Under the pieces are notes generated by a model. It searched no databases and was not told the origin of the DNA. It saw only the letters and a list, made by a program, of their open reading frames with translations. From positions 1-64,000 of the forward strand of contig NZ_ARYL01000012.1 of assembly GCF_000685295.1 (NCBI RefSeq): a stretch of DNA of 64,000 bases, written 5' to 3'. Positions 18,934-27,311 of the stretch are shown here, piece after piece. Position 1 is the first letter of the stretch. Each line of letters opens with the position of its first letter. The stretch comes from Hyphomonas oceanitis SCH89 (lineage in GTDB: Bacteria; Pseudomonadota; Alphaproteobacteria; Caulobacterales; Hyphomonadaceae). Position numbers and translations under genes: made by a program.

Positions 18934-19977
18934 ATGGCTGACAAAGAACTTATCTCCGTCAACGACCGTAACTGGAAAGAACTCATCCGTCCGAACCGCC
19001 CTGTGGTTCAGGCTGGATATGACACGAAGCGTAAAGCGAAGCTGGTGATTGAACCGCTTGAGCGCGGCTACGGCACGACGCTCGGAAACGCCCTGCGCCG
19101 CGTGCTGCTGTCATCGCTTCAGGGTGCCGCCATCATTGGCGTCCAGATCGACGGCGTTGTTCACGAGTTTTCGGCAATCCCAGGCGTCCGTGAGGATGTT
19201 ACGACGATCGTGCTGAACCTGAAGCAGGTCGCGATCTTCATGGAATCCGACACGCCGAAGCGCATGGTGCTGAAGGCGAAAGGCCCAGGCGAAGTCAAAG
19301 CCGGTCAGATCGAAACGCCAGCTGACGCCAAGATCCTGAACCCTGACCTCGTCATCTGTACGCTCGACGACGGCGCAGAAGTTCGCATGGAATTCACTGT
19401 TGCCACCGGCAAAGGCTACGTGCCTGCTGATGCGCACCGTCCGGAAGATGCCCCAATCGGCTATATTCCGATTGACGCGATCTACAGCCCAGTTCGCCGC
19501 GTTGGCTATCTGGTTGAAGATACGCGTGAAGGCACTGTGCTGGACTATGACAAGCTGACGCTCGACATTGAGACGGACGGTTCTGTAACGCCCGAGGATT
19601 CGGTCGCTTATGCTGCCCGCATCCTGCAGGACCAGCTTCAGCTGTTCATCAATTTCGAAGAGCCAACCCTCGAAGTGGGCCAGGCTCAGGAAGAAACCGA
19701 CCTCGGCTTCAATCCCGTCCTCCTCAAGAAGGTCGACGAGCTGGAACTGTCCGTGCGTTCGGCAAACTGCCTGAAGAACGACAATATCGTCTATATCGGC
19801 GACCTCATCCAGAAATCGGAAGCAGAGATGCTGCGCACGCCGAACTTCGGCCGCAAGTCTCTCAACGAAATCAAGGAAGTTCTCGCTGGCATGGGCCTGC
19901 ACCTCGGCATGGAAGTGCCGGATTGGCCGCCAGAAGATATTGAAGGCCTTGCCAAGAAATACGACGACCACCTATAG
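18934..19977 (+). CDS. rpoA: RNA polymerase alpha subunit
   Basis: A 347-aa alpha subunit. The NTD (residues about 20-240) shows [26 protein letters not shown] for dimerisation and assembly. The CTD (about 260-335) shows [20 protein letters not shown] and [16 protein letters not shown] for UP-element and activator contact. SD AAGGAAAG lies upstream of ATG 18934. Usual position between S11 and L17; rpsD is not in this cluster. Confidence 0.98.
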   Translation: MADKELISVNDRNWKELIRPNRPVVQAGYDTKRKAKLVIEPLERGYGTTLGNALRRVLLSSLQGAAIIGVQIDGVVHEFSAIPGVREDVTTIVLNLKQVAIFMESDTPKRMVLKAKGPGEVKAGQIETPADAKILNPDLVICTLDDGAEVRMEFTVATGKGYVPADAHRPEDAPIGYIPIDAIYSPVRRVGYLVEDTREGTVLDYDKLTLDIETDGSVTPEDSVAYAARILQDQLQLFINFEEPTLEVGQAQEETDLGFNPVLLKKVDELELSVRSANCLKNDNIVYIGDLIQKSEAEMLRTPNFGRKSLNEIKEVLAGMGLHLGMEVPDWPPEDIEGLAKKYDDHL

Positions 19978-20029
19978 GACCCGATCAATCTGATTACCGG
20001 GGGCCTGATCACCTCCAGAGGACACGACA

Positions 20030-20452
20030 ATGCGCCACGGACTAGCCCACCGCAAACTGAACAAAACGACCTCGCACCGTAAGGCGATGTTCGCCAACAT
20101 GGCGGCGAGCCTCATCACGCATGAGCAGATCGTTACGACCCTGCCCAAGGCCAAGGAAATGGCGCCGCTCATGGACAAGCTTATCACGCTTGCCAAGAAG
20201 GGTGACCTTGCGGCCCGCCGTCAGGCAATCGCGAAAGTTCGTGACGAGGACGCTGTTCGCAAGCTGTTCGACGTGATGGGCGACCGTTACAAGGACCGCA
20301 ACGGCGGTTACACCCGCGTTCTGAAAGCTGGCTTCCGCCATGGCGACAACGCACCTGTTGCTGTCCTGGAACTGGTTGATCGTGACGAAACGGCTCGCGG
20401 CGCTGCCGACAAGGCGCGTCACGCTGCTGAACTGGAAGCGATGGACGACTAG
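20030..20452 (+). CDS. rplQ: 50S ribosomal protein L17
   Basis: A 140-aa L17. [29 protein letters not shown] is the family signature. It is the last gene of the alpha operon and is followed by a strong terminator. Confidence 0.98.
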   Translation: MRHGLAHRKLNKTTSHRKAMFANMAASLITHEQIVTTLPKAKEMAPLMDKLITLAKKGDLAARRQAIAKVRDEDAVRKLFDVMGDRYKDRNGGYTRVLKAGFRHGDNAPVAVLELVDRDETARGAADKARHAAELEAMDD

Positions 20453-20483
20453 TCCTTCCGCGCCTTCACTGAAATACTCAAAG

Positions 20484-20511
20484 CCCCGGACGGAAACGTC
20501 CGGGGTTTTTC
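20484..20511 (+). terminator. terminator of the ribosomal cluster
   Basis: A perfect 9-bp stem CCCCGGACG/CGTCCGGGG (20484-20492, 20497-20505) with a GAAA tetraloop, then TTTTT. Confidence 0.95.
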
Positions 20512-20610
20512 GTTTGGGGCAAAGGAATTCGTTGCAACAGGGGGTGGCCGAAAGAAAGTGTCATGCTGGTTTGCTAACGCCTGTCAGGCAATAGCGAGGA
20601 GGCTGCATCC

Positions 20611-21975
20611 ATGATTCCATTCCCTTACAGTTCGGGCCGCACGACAGCGACGGCGATTTTGCTGGCTGCGTCGCTGATCAGTGCCTGTACAACACCGGCA
20701 AGTGAAACCGCTACGATAGTTATGAAAGCCGAGGCGCCGGTTGCTGATTCGGAATTCACCATTGCGGTTCTGCCCGATACGCAGAACTATCTTGATTACA
20801 CGCACCAGGCCGCCGAAGGCTTTCCGTTTGAGGCCAGCGAGCTGTTCCTCAAACAGATGCAATATGTTGCCGACAATCTGGAGAGCGCTGGCGGAGAGAT
20901 CGCCTTCGTTACGTCCCTCGGCGATGTCTGGCAGCACCAGACGCTGGTGATGGACGAAGACCACAAGGCGCGTGGATTCAAGGCCGTGCCAAATCCGATC
21001 ATGGACAGTTTCTTTGCGCCGACGGAAAAGACGAAGACCGTCGAGATGCCAAAGGCCCATGAAGGCTTCTCGCTGATCGCCGGCAAGACGCCCTTCTCGG
21101 TCGTGCCGGGCAATCACGACTATGATTCCATGTTTACGGACTCCAAGTTCCCACCCAAGGCCACGCGTCCGCAGGAGGTGGACCCGAACGAACTGAAGAG
21201 CTCACTTGGGATTGTCCATCCGGGGGGGCTCGACAATTTCCGCTCCGTTTTCGGCGCGGATACGGCCTTCTTCAGGGACAAACCCTGGTATGTCGCCAGC
21301 CATGATGGCGGCGCGGACAGCGCGCAGATTTTCGAGGCGGGCGGCTATCGCTTCCTGCACATCGGTCTGCAATTCGATCCGCCGAACAGCTCGCTGGATT
21401 GGGCCAAGGCCGTGATGGTGAAATATCCCGGCGTGCCGACCATTGTTTCCACCCATGACTACATGGACAAGGAAGGCGCGCGCGTGCCGAACCCTATCGT
21501 CGATGGGCATGCCGTGGACCCGCAGAACAACAACCCGCAAATGGTGTGGGACAAGCTGATCAGCCAGAATGACCAGATTTTCCTCGTCCTGTGCGGCCAT
21601 GAGCATGGTCAGGCCTACCGCGTCGATGACAACGCATTCGGCAACAAGGTGTGGCAGGTGCTGGCCGACTATCAGGACCGCGGGCAGACGGCCATTGATG
21701 CGGGCGTCAAATCGGCTTGGCCTGTGGGCATTGGCGATGGGTGGATGCGCCTGATGCGTTTCGACATGGCTGAGGCCGCGCCGGTCATGAGGGTGAAGAC
21801 TTATTCGACCCATTACGAGAAGATGAGCCGCGATACGGCCGAGTATGCGGCCTGGTACAAGGCGGGCGAGAAGCCGAATCTCTCGGACGATGCCTTCCAT
21901 GACGAAGACGACTATACCGTCACACTGACCGATTTTCGCGCACGTTTCGAAAAAATGGGACACGCGACGGAATAG
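20611..21975 (+). CDS. calcineurin-like metallophosphoesterase lipoprotein
   Basis: A 454-aa protein. The N-terminus is a lipoprotein signal with lipobox ISAC (Cys about residue 26). The phosphoesterase metal ligands are all visible: PDTQ near residue 56 (Asp and Gln in place of DxH), SLGDVWQ, PGNHDYD, STHDY and GHEHG. The phosphodiester or phosphomonoester substrate is unknown. It is probably anchored in the outer membrane facing the periplasm or surface. It is a single-gene unit with terminators on both sides. Confidence 0.85.
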   Translation: MIPFPYSSGRTTATAILLAASLISACTTPASETATIVMKAEAPVADSEFTIAVLPDTQNYLDYTHQAAEGFPFEASELFLKQMQYVADNLESAGGEIAFVTSLGDVWQHQTLVMDEDHKARGFKAVPNPIMDSFFAPTEKTKTVEMPKAHEGFSLIAGKTPFSVVPGNHDYDSMFTDSKFPPKATRPQEVDPNELKSSLGIVHPGGLDNFRSVFGADTAFFRDKPWYVASHDGGADSAQIFEAGGYRFLHIGLQFDPPNSSLDWAKAVMVKYPGVPTIVSTHDYMDKEGARVPNPIVDGHAVDPQNNNPQMVWDKLISQNDQIFLVLCGHEHGQAYRVDDNAFGNKVWQVLADYQDRGQTAIDAGVKSAWPVGIGDGWMRLMRFDMAEAAPVMRVKTYSTHYEKMSRDTAEYAAWYKAGEKPNLSDDAFHDEDDYTVTLTDFRARFEKMGHATE

Positions 21976-22020
21976 ACGCAAGCCCTTGGGCGATAAAGCA
22001 GTTTTGGAAAACACATCAGA

Positions 22021-22048
22021 CCCCGGACCAATGTGTCCGGGGTTTTCT
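22021..22048 (+). terminator. terminator after the phosphoesterase gene
   Basis: An 8-bp stem CCCCGGAC/GTCCGGGG (22021-22028, 22035-22042) followed by TTTTCTTT. It isolates the following short unit from upstream transcription. Confidence 0.9.
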
Positions 22049-22061
22049 TTCTCAGGCAGGC

Positions 22062-22090
22062 TTGACGACGGAATCTGATTCCATCATACG
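22062..22090 (+). promoter_or_regulatory. promoter of the short unit upstream of rtcB
   Basis: TTGACG (22062-22067), a 17-base spacer, then CATACG (22085-22090). The -10 and start region (ATACGGCGCATC) closely resembles the one just downstream of rtcB (ATACGCCGCACC at 23583-23594). Confidence 0.5.
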
Positions 22091-22118
22091 GCGCATCCAT
22101 TCAGCAACGGAGATACCA

Positions 22119-22205
22119 ATGAACTGGTATACCAACCAACCAAGGGCGAAGTTTGACGCGCAGGATCTGCGCGGCGAATGCGTTCGCATGGAGGAAGCTG
22201 GATAG
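22119..22205 (+). CDS. possible 28-aa micropeptide
   Basis: ATG 22119, preceded by GGAGA six bases upstream, opens 28 codons starting MNWYTNQPRAKF and ending in TAG at 22205. The ATG lies in the loop of a 6-bp hairpin (22113-22130), so translation could be structure-controlled. It has its own promoter and terminator. No similarity was recognised, and the ORF may be fortuitous within a structured RNA. Confidence 0.35.
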   Translation: MNWYTNQPRAKFDAQDLRGECVRMEEAG

Positions 22206-22248
22206 GGCTGATTGTCAGCCTGCAGATCGGGAAACCGGTTTTTGTCCG

Positions 22249-22280
22249 CCCTCCGCGCCTATCGCCCGGAGGGTTTTTTA
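22249..22280 (+). terminator. terminator of the short unit
   Basis: A 7-bp stem CCCTCCG/CGGAGGG (22249-22255, 22267-22273) followed by TTTTTTA. It lies 69 bases upstream of the rtcB start, so rtcB needs readthrough or its own promoter; alternatively this is an attenuator. Confidence 0.85.
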
Positions 22281-22349
22281 TGTCTTTCACCCAAAGGGAA
22301 CCGCGGAGGGCTTGTCAGGAGGAGTTTGGAAGCACCAGACTTTGGAACG

Positions 22350-23561
22350 ATGAGTGAATTTGACGTTTTCGAAACCAGCGCCGGTGGGCGCATCAAGGCC
22401 TGGGTAAAAGGTGTTCCCGTTGAGGAGAGCGCCCGGCACCAGCTTGAGAATGTAGCGGGCCTGCCGTTCATTCACTCGCACCTTGCCGTGATGCCGGACG
22501 TGCACTTCGGGCGCGGCGCCACCGTTGGTTCGGTCATCCCCACGAAGGGGGCGATCATTCCCGCTGCTGTCGGTGTCGACATCGGTTGCGGCATGATGGC
22601 GATTGGCACGAGCCTCACAGCGAACGACCTGCCGGACAGCCTTGCGGCCATCCGCAGTGAGATCGAGCGCAAGGTGCCGGTCGGCAACGGGCGCGCTGGC
22701 AGCCATAAGGAAGCGCCCGCACGGGCAGCCACGGCGCTGCGTAATTCCGGGCTGGTGGATCGTCTTGAGGCCATCACCAGAAAGCACAAGCGTATCCAGC
22801 GCACGGCCTTTGCCAAGCAGCTGGGCTCGCTTGGCGGCGGGAACCATTTCATCGAGCTTTGCCTCGATGAAGCGGACCATGTCTGGGTGATGTTGCATTC
22901 CGGGTCTCGCGGCACCGGGAACGTGATAGGCACCTACTTCATCCAGGAAGCCCGTGAGGCCCTGGAGAAGCGCGTGCTCGGCTATCATGTGCCCGACCGT
23001 GACCTCGCTTTCCTTGTGGAAGGAGAGGAGCTGTTTGCGGACTATATTGATGCCGTCGGCTGGGCGCAGGACTATGCGCGCCTCAACCGCGAAGTGATGA
23101 TGGACCGGGTGCTGATCGCAATGCGTGAGATGCTGCCGCCTTTCACCTTGGCCAAGCAGGCGGTGAACTGCCACCACAATTATGTGCAACGGGAGCATCA
23201 TTTCGGCGCCGATGTCTGGGTCACCCGCAAAGGCGCCGTGCGCGCAGGTGAGGGTGAGCTGGGCATCATTCCGGGTTCGATGGGGGCGAAGTCCTTCATC
23301 GTGCGCGGGAAGGGCAATGCGGAGTCGTTCTGTTCGTGTTCGCACGGGGCAGGGCGGGCCATGTCGCGCACGGAAGCGAAGCGCCGGTTCACGCTGGAGG
23401 ACCATATCGCAGCAACAGCCGCCGTGGAATGTCGCAAGGACGCGGGCGTGATTGATGAAACGCCGATGGCCTACAAGGACATCGACGCCGTCATGGCCGC
23501 GCAGTCTGATCTGGTGGAGGTGGTGCACACGCTTCGTCAGGTCGTCTGTGTAAAGGGTTGA
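22350..23561 (+). CDS. rtcB: RNA-splicing ligase RtcB
   Basis: GTP- and Mn-dependent ligase joining RNA 2',3'-cyclic or 3'-phosphate ends to 5'-OH ends, used in RNA repair. The start is ATG 22350 (MSEFDVFETSAGG), giving 403 aa, close to E. coli RtcB; the longer frame upstream crosses the terminator. Metal and catalytic motifs are present: GVDIGCGM, LGGGNHFIE, HSGSRGTGN, NCHHNY and SCSHGAGRAMSR, whose His accepts GMP. The C-terminal VVEVVHTLRQVVCVKG-type end is intact. It is flanked by two hairpin-rich intergenic stretches and followed by a PcfJ-like gene; neither archease nor RtcA nor PrfH is adjacent. Confidence 0.95.
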   Translation: MSEFDVFETSAGGRIKAWVKGVPVEESARHQLENVAGLPFIHSHLAVMPDVHFGRGATVGSVIPTKGAIIPAAVGVDIGCGMMAIGTSLTANDLPDSLAAIRSEIERKVPVGNGRAGSHKEAPARAATALRNSGLVDRLEAITRKHKRIQRTAFAKQLGSLGGGNHFIELCLDEADHVWVMLHSGSRGTGNVIGTYFIQEAREALEKRVLGYHVPDRDLAFLVEGEELFADYIDAVGWAQDYARLNREVMMDRVLIAMREMLPPFTLAKQAVNCHHNYVQREHHFGADVWVTRKGAVRAGEGELGIIPGSMGAKSFIVRGKGNAESFCSCSHGAGRAMSRTEAKRRFTLEDHIAATAAVECRKDAGVIDETPMAYKDIDAVMAAQSDLVEVVHTLRQVVCVKG

Positions 23562-23587
23562 CAGTTAACCATGTCTGGCCTTATACG
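23558..23587 (+). promoter_or_regulatory. strong promoter at the end of rtcB
   Basis: Consensus TTGACA (23558-23563) overlaps the rtcB stop codon. After an 18-base spacer comes TATACG (23582-23587). The predicted start, near 23594, falls directly before a 14-bp hairpin. Confidence 0.65.
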
Positions 23588-23593
23588 CCGCAC

Positions 23594-23816
23594 CTCACTG
23601 CTGGGCCGTCCGCTCAAGGATGGTCCGGCAGACCTAACCCGAAGAGATTTGAGATGAAGCTGAGTTGTAAAAACACAATCAGCTCCTCGCGACTGCGGGG
23701 GGCATTGTCGGCCTCCCCCGTGCTTTGGCCGGTGGACGCCTGACCTCGTATTGAACACCTGATCCGCTCGCGCTGAGGTAATGCCTCGGCGGCTGCGATT
23801 TGAAAGGAGGTGGATC
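23594..23816 (+). ncRNA. candidate structured RNA or leader between rtcB and PcfJ-like gene
   Basis: A 14-bp stem (23598-23611 with 23618-23631, three G-U pairs, loop GCTCAA) starts the predicted transcript. Next come a 10-bp stem with one bulged G (23658-23684), CCTCGC/GCGGGG around a GACT loop, CGGCC/GGCCG, and CTGAGG/CCTCGG near 23773-23789. The stretch ends at the AAAGGAGGTGG SD of the next gene. It could be a stand-alone RNA (no terminator seen), a regulatory 5' leader, or a substrate or guide for RtcB. A 29-codon ORF at 23654-23743 lies inside, without a convincing SD. Confidence 0.45.
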
Positions 23817-24884
23817 ATGGGCACGCCCATGACCCTGATGCATGTGCGTCCGAAAGGGCGTGCAGGCATCCAGACGCCATTGCTCGGCTTCCTGGCCGGG
23901 CCTCATGCTGACCTGATCGCTCATGCCTGGCCTGCGCCGCACAGCGGGTTCTTCACCCTGCCAACGGCCCGTCGCCATGCTGCCGCGATCCTGCTCGGTC
24001 GTGCGCCGGAGATGCGAATGGGCGAGATCATCCACGCGGTAGAGCGTGGGCGAGATCGTGACGTTGCGTGCCTCCTGATGCGGGGCGAAGCGCCGGGCGG
24101 CCTGATGAAGGCGCTCGGCCGTCTCGGCGAAGTGCTGTGGGAGGCGGGTGACTATACCCGTTTCCTCAGCCTGTTTGCTGAGGAGGAAGCGGCACGTGTG
24201 CTGCGGCACATGAAGGCCATCGGAGCTGATCGGCTCGCGCTGATCGGTAAATTGCCGATACAGCTGCGTCAGGCGGGGATCATTTCCCGGTTGCCAGCTT
24301 TGCCGGTCGCCGTGGATGACCTTGCCGAAGCGTTCCGTCTGGCCTTGCGCATTCATAGGGCAGGCGAGGCGATCGCCATGGCCAGCCGCTGGAACCGGGC
24401 GCGCGATACGCTCGCCTTGTTCGACATGGCAGCCGAGGCACTTCAGCTGGTTCGGTTCGGCAGCGTGATGGCGCTGCCGCGCCTGCCGGAGGCCTTCGTG
24501 CCGGTCAATGACCGCAAGGCACTAGTCAGTGTCGCGCTCGAGTTTCGCAATTGTTTGCGGGACTTTGCGGGCGATCTGTCCGCCGGGCGGATGGCGGTCT
24601 ACACCGTGCGCGTTGCGGGTGAGCACTTGGCTGTTGCCCTGCGGCAGGATCCTGCCGGCTGGCGCTTGGCCGAGGCGCTCGGTGTGCAGAACGCGGACGC
24701 AAGTGACGCCGCGCTCCGGCACATCGTCGCTGTCCTCGACGCGGCTGGCGTTCGCACCGGGCAGTCGACGTGGGCGCTCGCCCGCCAGCTGCACGACCAT
24801 GCGTGCGACAGATGCGGTCCGGCCCATATCGGCCCGCGTGAAACCTGGCGTGACCGGCTTGCACTGGGCTCGCTCTGGGATTGA
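23817..24884 (+). CDS. PcfJ-like helical protein next to rtcB
   Basis: The start is ATG 23817, directly behind a near-perfect AAAGGAGGTGG SD, giving 355 aa; the frame is open 12 codons further back without an SD. The first 210 residues are helical and repeat-like (AAAILLGRAPEMRMGEIIHAVE, LIGKLPIQLRQAG). Residues about 225-310 resemble the PcfJ-type domain: LEFRNCLRDFAGDLSAGRMAVYTVR, then VALRQDPAGWRLAEALGVQNADAS. The match is by eye and uncertain. The C-terminus has a small Cys/His cluster (LHDHACDRCGPAH) that could bind zinc. Position suggests a role linked to RtcB, but the function is unknown. Confidence 0.6.
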   Translation: MGTPMTLMHVRPKGRAGIQTPLLGFLAGPHADLIAHAWPAPHSGFFTLPTARRHAAAILLGRAPEMRMGEIIHAVERGRDRDVACLLMRGEAPGGLMKALGRLGEVLWEAGDYTRFLSLFAEEEAARVLRHMKAIGADRLALIGKLPIQLRQAGIISRLPALPVAVDDLAEAFRLALRIHRAGEAIAMASRWNRARDTLALFDMAAEALQLVRFGSVMALPRLPEAFVPVNDRKALVSVALEFRNCLRDFAGDLSAGRMAVYTVRVAGEHLAVALRQDPAGWRLAEALGVQNADASDAALRHIVAVLDAAGVRTGQSTWALARQLHDHACDRCGPAHIGPRETWRDRLALGSLWD

Positions 24885-24897
24885 GGCGTCTGATGGA

Positions 24898-24933
24898 ATG
24901 CCCCTTCTTCCGCAAGGAAGGAGGGGCATTTTG
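24898..24933 (+). terminator. terminator of the rtcB island
   Basis: A long hairpin TGCCCCTTCTTCC/GGAAGGAGGGGCA (24899-24911, 24916-24928; one mismatch) with loop GCAA, followed by TTTT. Confidence 0.9.
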
Positions 24934-25048
24934 CATATGCCATCAGGAAAGCGGACAACTGCCCGTTATTCGCCCCCGTGATGAGCGCGACAAAAGGATT
25001 ACAAATCCGAAATTGTCATTGTCCCAATAAGTGCCGTAGAAGTTTACC

Positions 25049-26119
25049 ATGTCGATTTGGAAAGCCGCGGTCATTGTTGCCGCATCTGTCAGTCTTGCGG
25101 GTTGCGGTGGTGGGGGCTCCGGCTCTTCATCAGGGCCTGTCGTTGTGCCCCCTTCGCCACCGGCGTCGCCTGCGCCCGTTTCACCAGCACCTCCGCCGCC
25201 ACCCCCGCCTGCTTCACCGCCGGTGTCCCCGCCACCGCCGCCACCTCCGGCACCCGGCCCCCAGCGCTACATGGACGAGGTGTTCGCCAGCACGAACCGG
25301 ACGTCCGATGTGGTGTTTGGTGAGGCGGACCGGAATGCCGGCACCCAGACGCTCCGCATGGATATCTACACGCCTGTGGGCGACACAGAGACGGATCGCC
25401 CCGTATTCGTGCTTGCTTTCGGTGGCGGATTTACGGAGGGCAGTCGCCGGAACCCCCTCATTGTCTCCGTTGCTCAGAATCTTGCGCGGCGTGGCTATGT
25501 GGCAGCCTCCATCGATTATCGATTTTTTGAAAACACACCGGCTACGGAAGATGATGCGAATATCGCAATCATTGAAGCCATGTATGACATGCGAGCCGCT
25601 GTGCGTTTTCTCCGACAGGATGCGGAAGGCGCCGATATCTATGGCACGCGAGATGATGCGGTATTTGTCGGCGGCGTTTCCTCCGGGGGCATCATGGCGT
25701 CCTTCGCTGGTGCCCTGGACCTTGGCGACGGCCTGTCGACGAATGTGCGTAATTTCCTGACGGCGCATAACGGCACAGCGGGCGACAGCAGCACGAATAC
25801 GGGCATTTCCTCGGATATTCAGGGTGTCTTCAGCATTTCGGGCGGGCTGACGGATTTTCTCTGGATTGATGCGAACACGGCGCCGATCTACGCGGCGCAT
25901 GAAGAGTTCGACCCAACCGTTCCGTGCCGGTATGCCATGGGCGATGCAGGCTTCAGCTTGGCGGGTGGGTGCGACATGGTGCAGATCGCGCAATCCTATG
26001 GTGTCGATGCCGAGCTCTACCTTGTGCCGGGAGCGAACACACACGTCGGCTACAGCAATGCCCAGATCGAGGAATTTATTGACGAGGCTGCAGCCTTCTT
26101 CGCGGCGCAACTTCCTTGA
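25049..26119 (+). CDS. alpha/beta hydrolase (esterase) lipoprotein with Pro-rich linker
   Basis: A 356-aa protein. The lipobox is SLAGC with Cys19, followed by a Gly/Ser stretch and a proline-rich linker of about 40 residues (33-72) that would reach away from the membrane. The catalytic domain has the HGGG-like oxyanion FGGGF, the nucleophile elbow GVSSGG and a C-terminal His in GANTHVGY. The arrangement resembles carboxylesterase/BD-FAE-type serine hydrolases. A disulphide is possible (Cys in TVPCRYAM and GGCDM). The substrate is unknown. It has its own upstream region after the terminator at 24933. Confidence 0.85.
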   Translation: MSIWKAAVIVAASVSLAGCGGGGSGSSSGPVVVPPSPPASPAPVSPAPPPPPPPASPPVSPPPPPPPAPGPQRYMDEVFASTNRTSDVVFGEADRNAGTQTLRMDIYTPVGDTETDRPVFVLAFGGGFTEGSRRNPLIVSVAQNLARRGYVAASIDYRFFENTPATEDDANIAIIEAMYDMRAAVRFLRQDAEGADIYGTRDDAVFVGGVSSGGIMASFAGALDLGDGLSTNVRNFLTAHNGTAGDSSTNTGISSDIQGVFSISGGLTDFLWIDANTAPIYAAHEEFDPTVPCRYAMGDAGFSLAGGCDMVQIAQSYGVDAELYLVPGANTHVGYSNAQIEEFIDEAAAFFAAQLP

Positions 26120-26187
26120 AGTTTAGAGGCTTCTTAGCTGATTGCATTGCCCCGATCGCAGATCGCGAATGCCAGCGCGTGAGCCGC

Positions 26188-27174
26188 TCAATCACCGCGA
26201 ATATTCGTGCCGGTCGCATTACGGTGGATCGGCACCGTGCCACGTTTTCCATCCTGCAGAGTCAGGACAAGATAGCCCCTGCGGCGGTCAAGCTGGACCC
26301 TGAAAGCGGACAGATAGTCCAGCCCCATCACCATGGCAGGTGCATCGACAAGCCCCAGGTGCTCGAATAGGAGCGGATCAGCGACGATCATGTCGGGCCG
26401 GGAGACCGTGTGCTTGCCGAGCCGGATTTTTCGCCCCGTCGCCACCCGGACATCAATACCATTCCCGGTGATTCCTTGCAGGATATGGGTCTTCTGGAGA
26501 TTGGGCGTCATGTCGGCGTCTTCAGCAAACCGGCTGTTGATATATGAGACGCTGGACCCGGTGTCGATGAGCGCCAGACCTTTGCGTCCATTGAGCTTTA
26601 CCTCCGTGAACCAGAGCCCGCTGATCTGGCGCATCGGCAGGCGACTTGTTATCTGTGCCGTGTGCGTATCGGGGCGTCCATTATAGACAAGGACGCGGCC
26701 CTCTGCGAAGTCAAAGTCCACTACATCGCCCTCAAGAACCGTCAGCGGGACGATGTTCTTCACACCGGTCACCTCGATCCGCTGGTTCAGTGCGGCGGCC
26801 ACATCAATAAACCGGCAATTTCCTGCTGCGATACTGTCCAGGTATACGATGGGATAGGCGCGCGTGCCCTCAAGGCCGAGGATAGTTACCATAGAGGAAT
26901 CGGGTGGTTCCACGCCTGCGCGTTTGGCCGTTGCCATACCGATCATCGCATATGTTGCTGCCGTATCGATCACCCCGATGGCGGGCGTCTCGTCGTTCAA
27001 GGTCAGTTGCACGACGATATTGCCATTCATGTCTACATTGAACGGAATAGATTGGCGTTCGGTGGCATGCGCGGCAACGGAACCGACGACGCAAAAGGCA
27101 GCCAAGGCGGCCTGACGAAAGCGGCGCAGCCATTTTTCTGTCGGACTGCGTGTCGACTTTTTCCTCCCGTGCAT
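26188..27174 (-). CDS. two-lobed retropepsin-like aspartic protease
   Basis: The start is ATG 27174 (MHGRKKSTRS), behind CGAGGATACGCG, giving 328 aa; the longer frame to 27345 runs into the divergent gene. A signal peptide spans about residues 15-37 (FCVVGSVAAHA). Two retropepsin lobes follow, each with an active-site motif: GVIDTAATYAMIG (Asp70) and ALIDTGSSVSYI (Asp204). A flap-like hydrophobic-Gly pattern (MVMGLDYLSAFRVQLD) follows the second. Bacterial members of this fold act in the periplasm. It is divergent from the HD-domain gene. Confidence 0.8.
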   Translation of the reverse strand: MHGRKKSTRSPTEKWLRRFRQAALAAFCVVGSVAAHATERQSIPFNVDMNGNIVVQLTLNDETPAIGVIDTAATYAMIGMATAKRAGVEPPDSSMVTILGLEGTRAYPIVYLDSIAAGNCRFIDVAAALNQRIEVTGVKNIVPLTVLEGDVVDFDFAEGRVLVYNGRPDTHTAQITSRLPMRQISGLWFTEVKLNGRKGLALIDTGSSVSYINSRFAEDADMTPNLQKTHILQGITGNGIDVRVATGRKIRLGKHTVSRPDMIVADPLLFEHLGLVDAPAMVMGLDYLSAFRVQLDRRRGYLVLTLQDGKRGTVPIHRNATGTNIRGD

Positions 27175-27311
27175 CGCGTATCCTCGCTCTTGCACTTGCC
27201 AGAATGACACGATTTTGGCTGGTGGCCAAACGGCGGCCTCCCGCAGTCGCGCTTTCCTGTTTCCGTCGTGTGGTATATTGTAAGCCCAACGAGACATGGA
27301 GGAGACACAAC

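Larger units (their letters stand above)
22097..22280 (+). ncRNA. candidate structured RNA upstream of rtcB
   Basis: A short unit bounded by a promoter and a terminator, with a run of local hairpins. ATACCA/TGGTAT lies at 22113-22130, CGCGCAG/CTGCGCG at 22157-22173, GCGAA/TTCGC at 22174-22187 and GGCTGA/TCAGCC at 22206-22220. A GAAA-capped stem follows at 22224-22241, then the terminator at 22249-22280. No known RNA family was recognised. The same stretch contains a 28-codon ORF with a good SD, so it may be a structured mRNA for a micropeptide rather than a non-coding RNA. Ends are estimated from the promoter and terminator. Confidence 0.45.

Noticed and set aside
22186-22220. Resemblance to the SRP RNA core (GGAGGAAGC...)
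   Set aside because: The conserved GGUCAGG/GGAAGCAGCC internal-loop pairing of 4.5S RNA is absent.
22287-23528. 413-aa minus-strand open frame across rtcB
   Set aside because: Antisense to the strongly conserved RtcB motifs; composition is His/Arg-rich and unlike a protein family.
25150-25262. GC-rich tandem-like repeat
   Set aside because: It is the coding sequence of a proline-rich lipoprotein linker (CCN codons), not an independent repeat.
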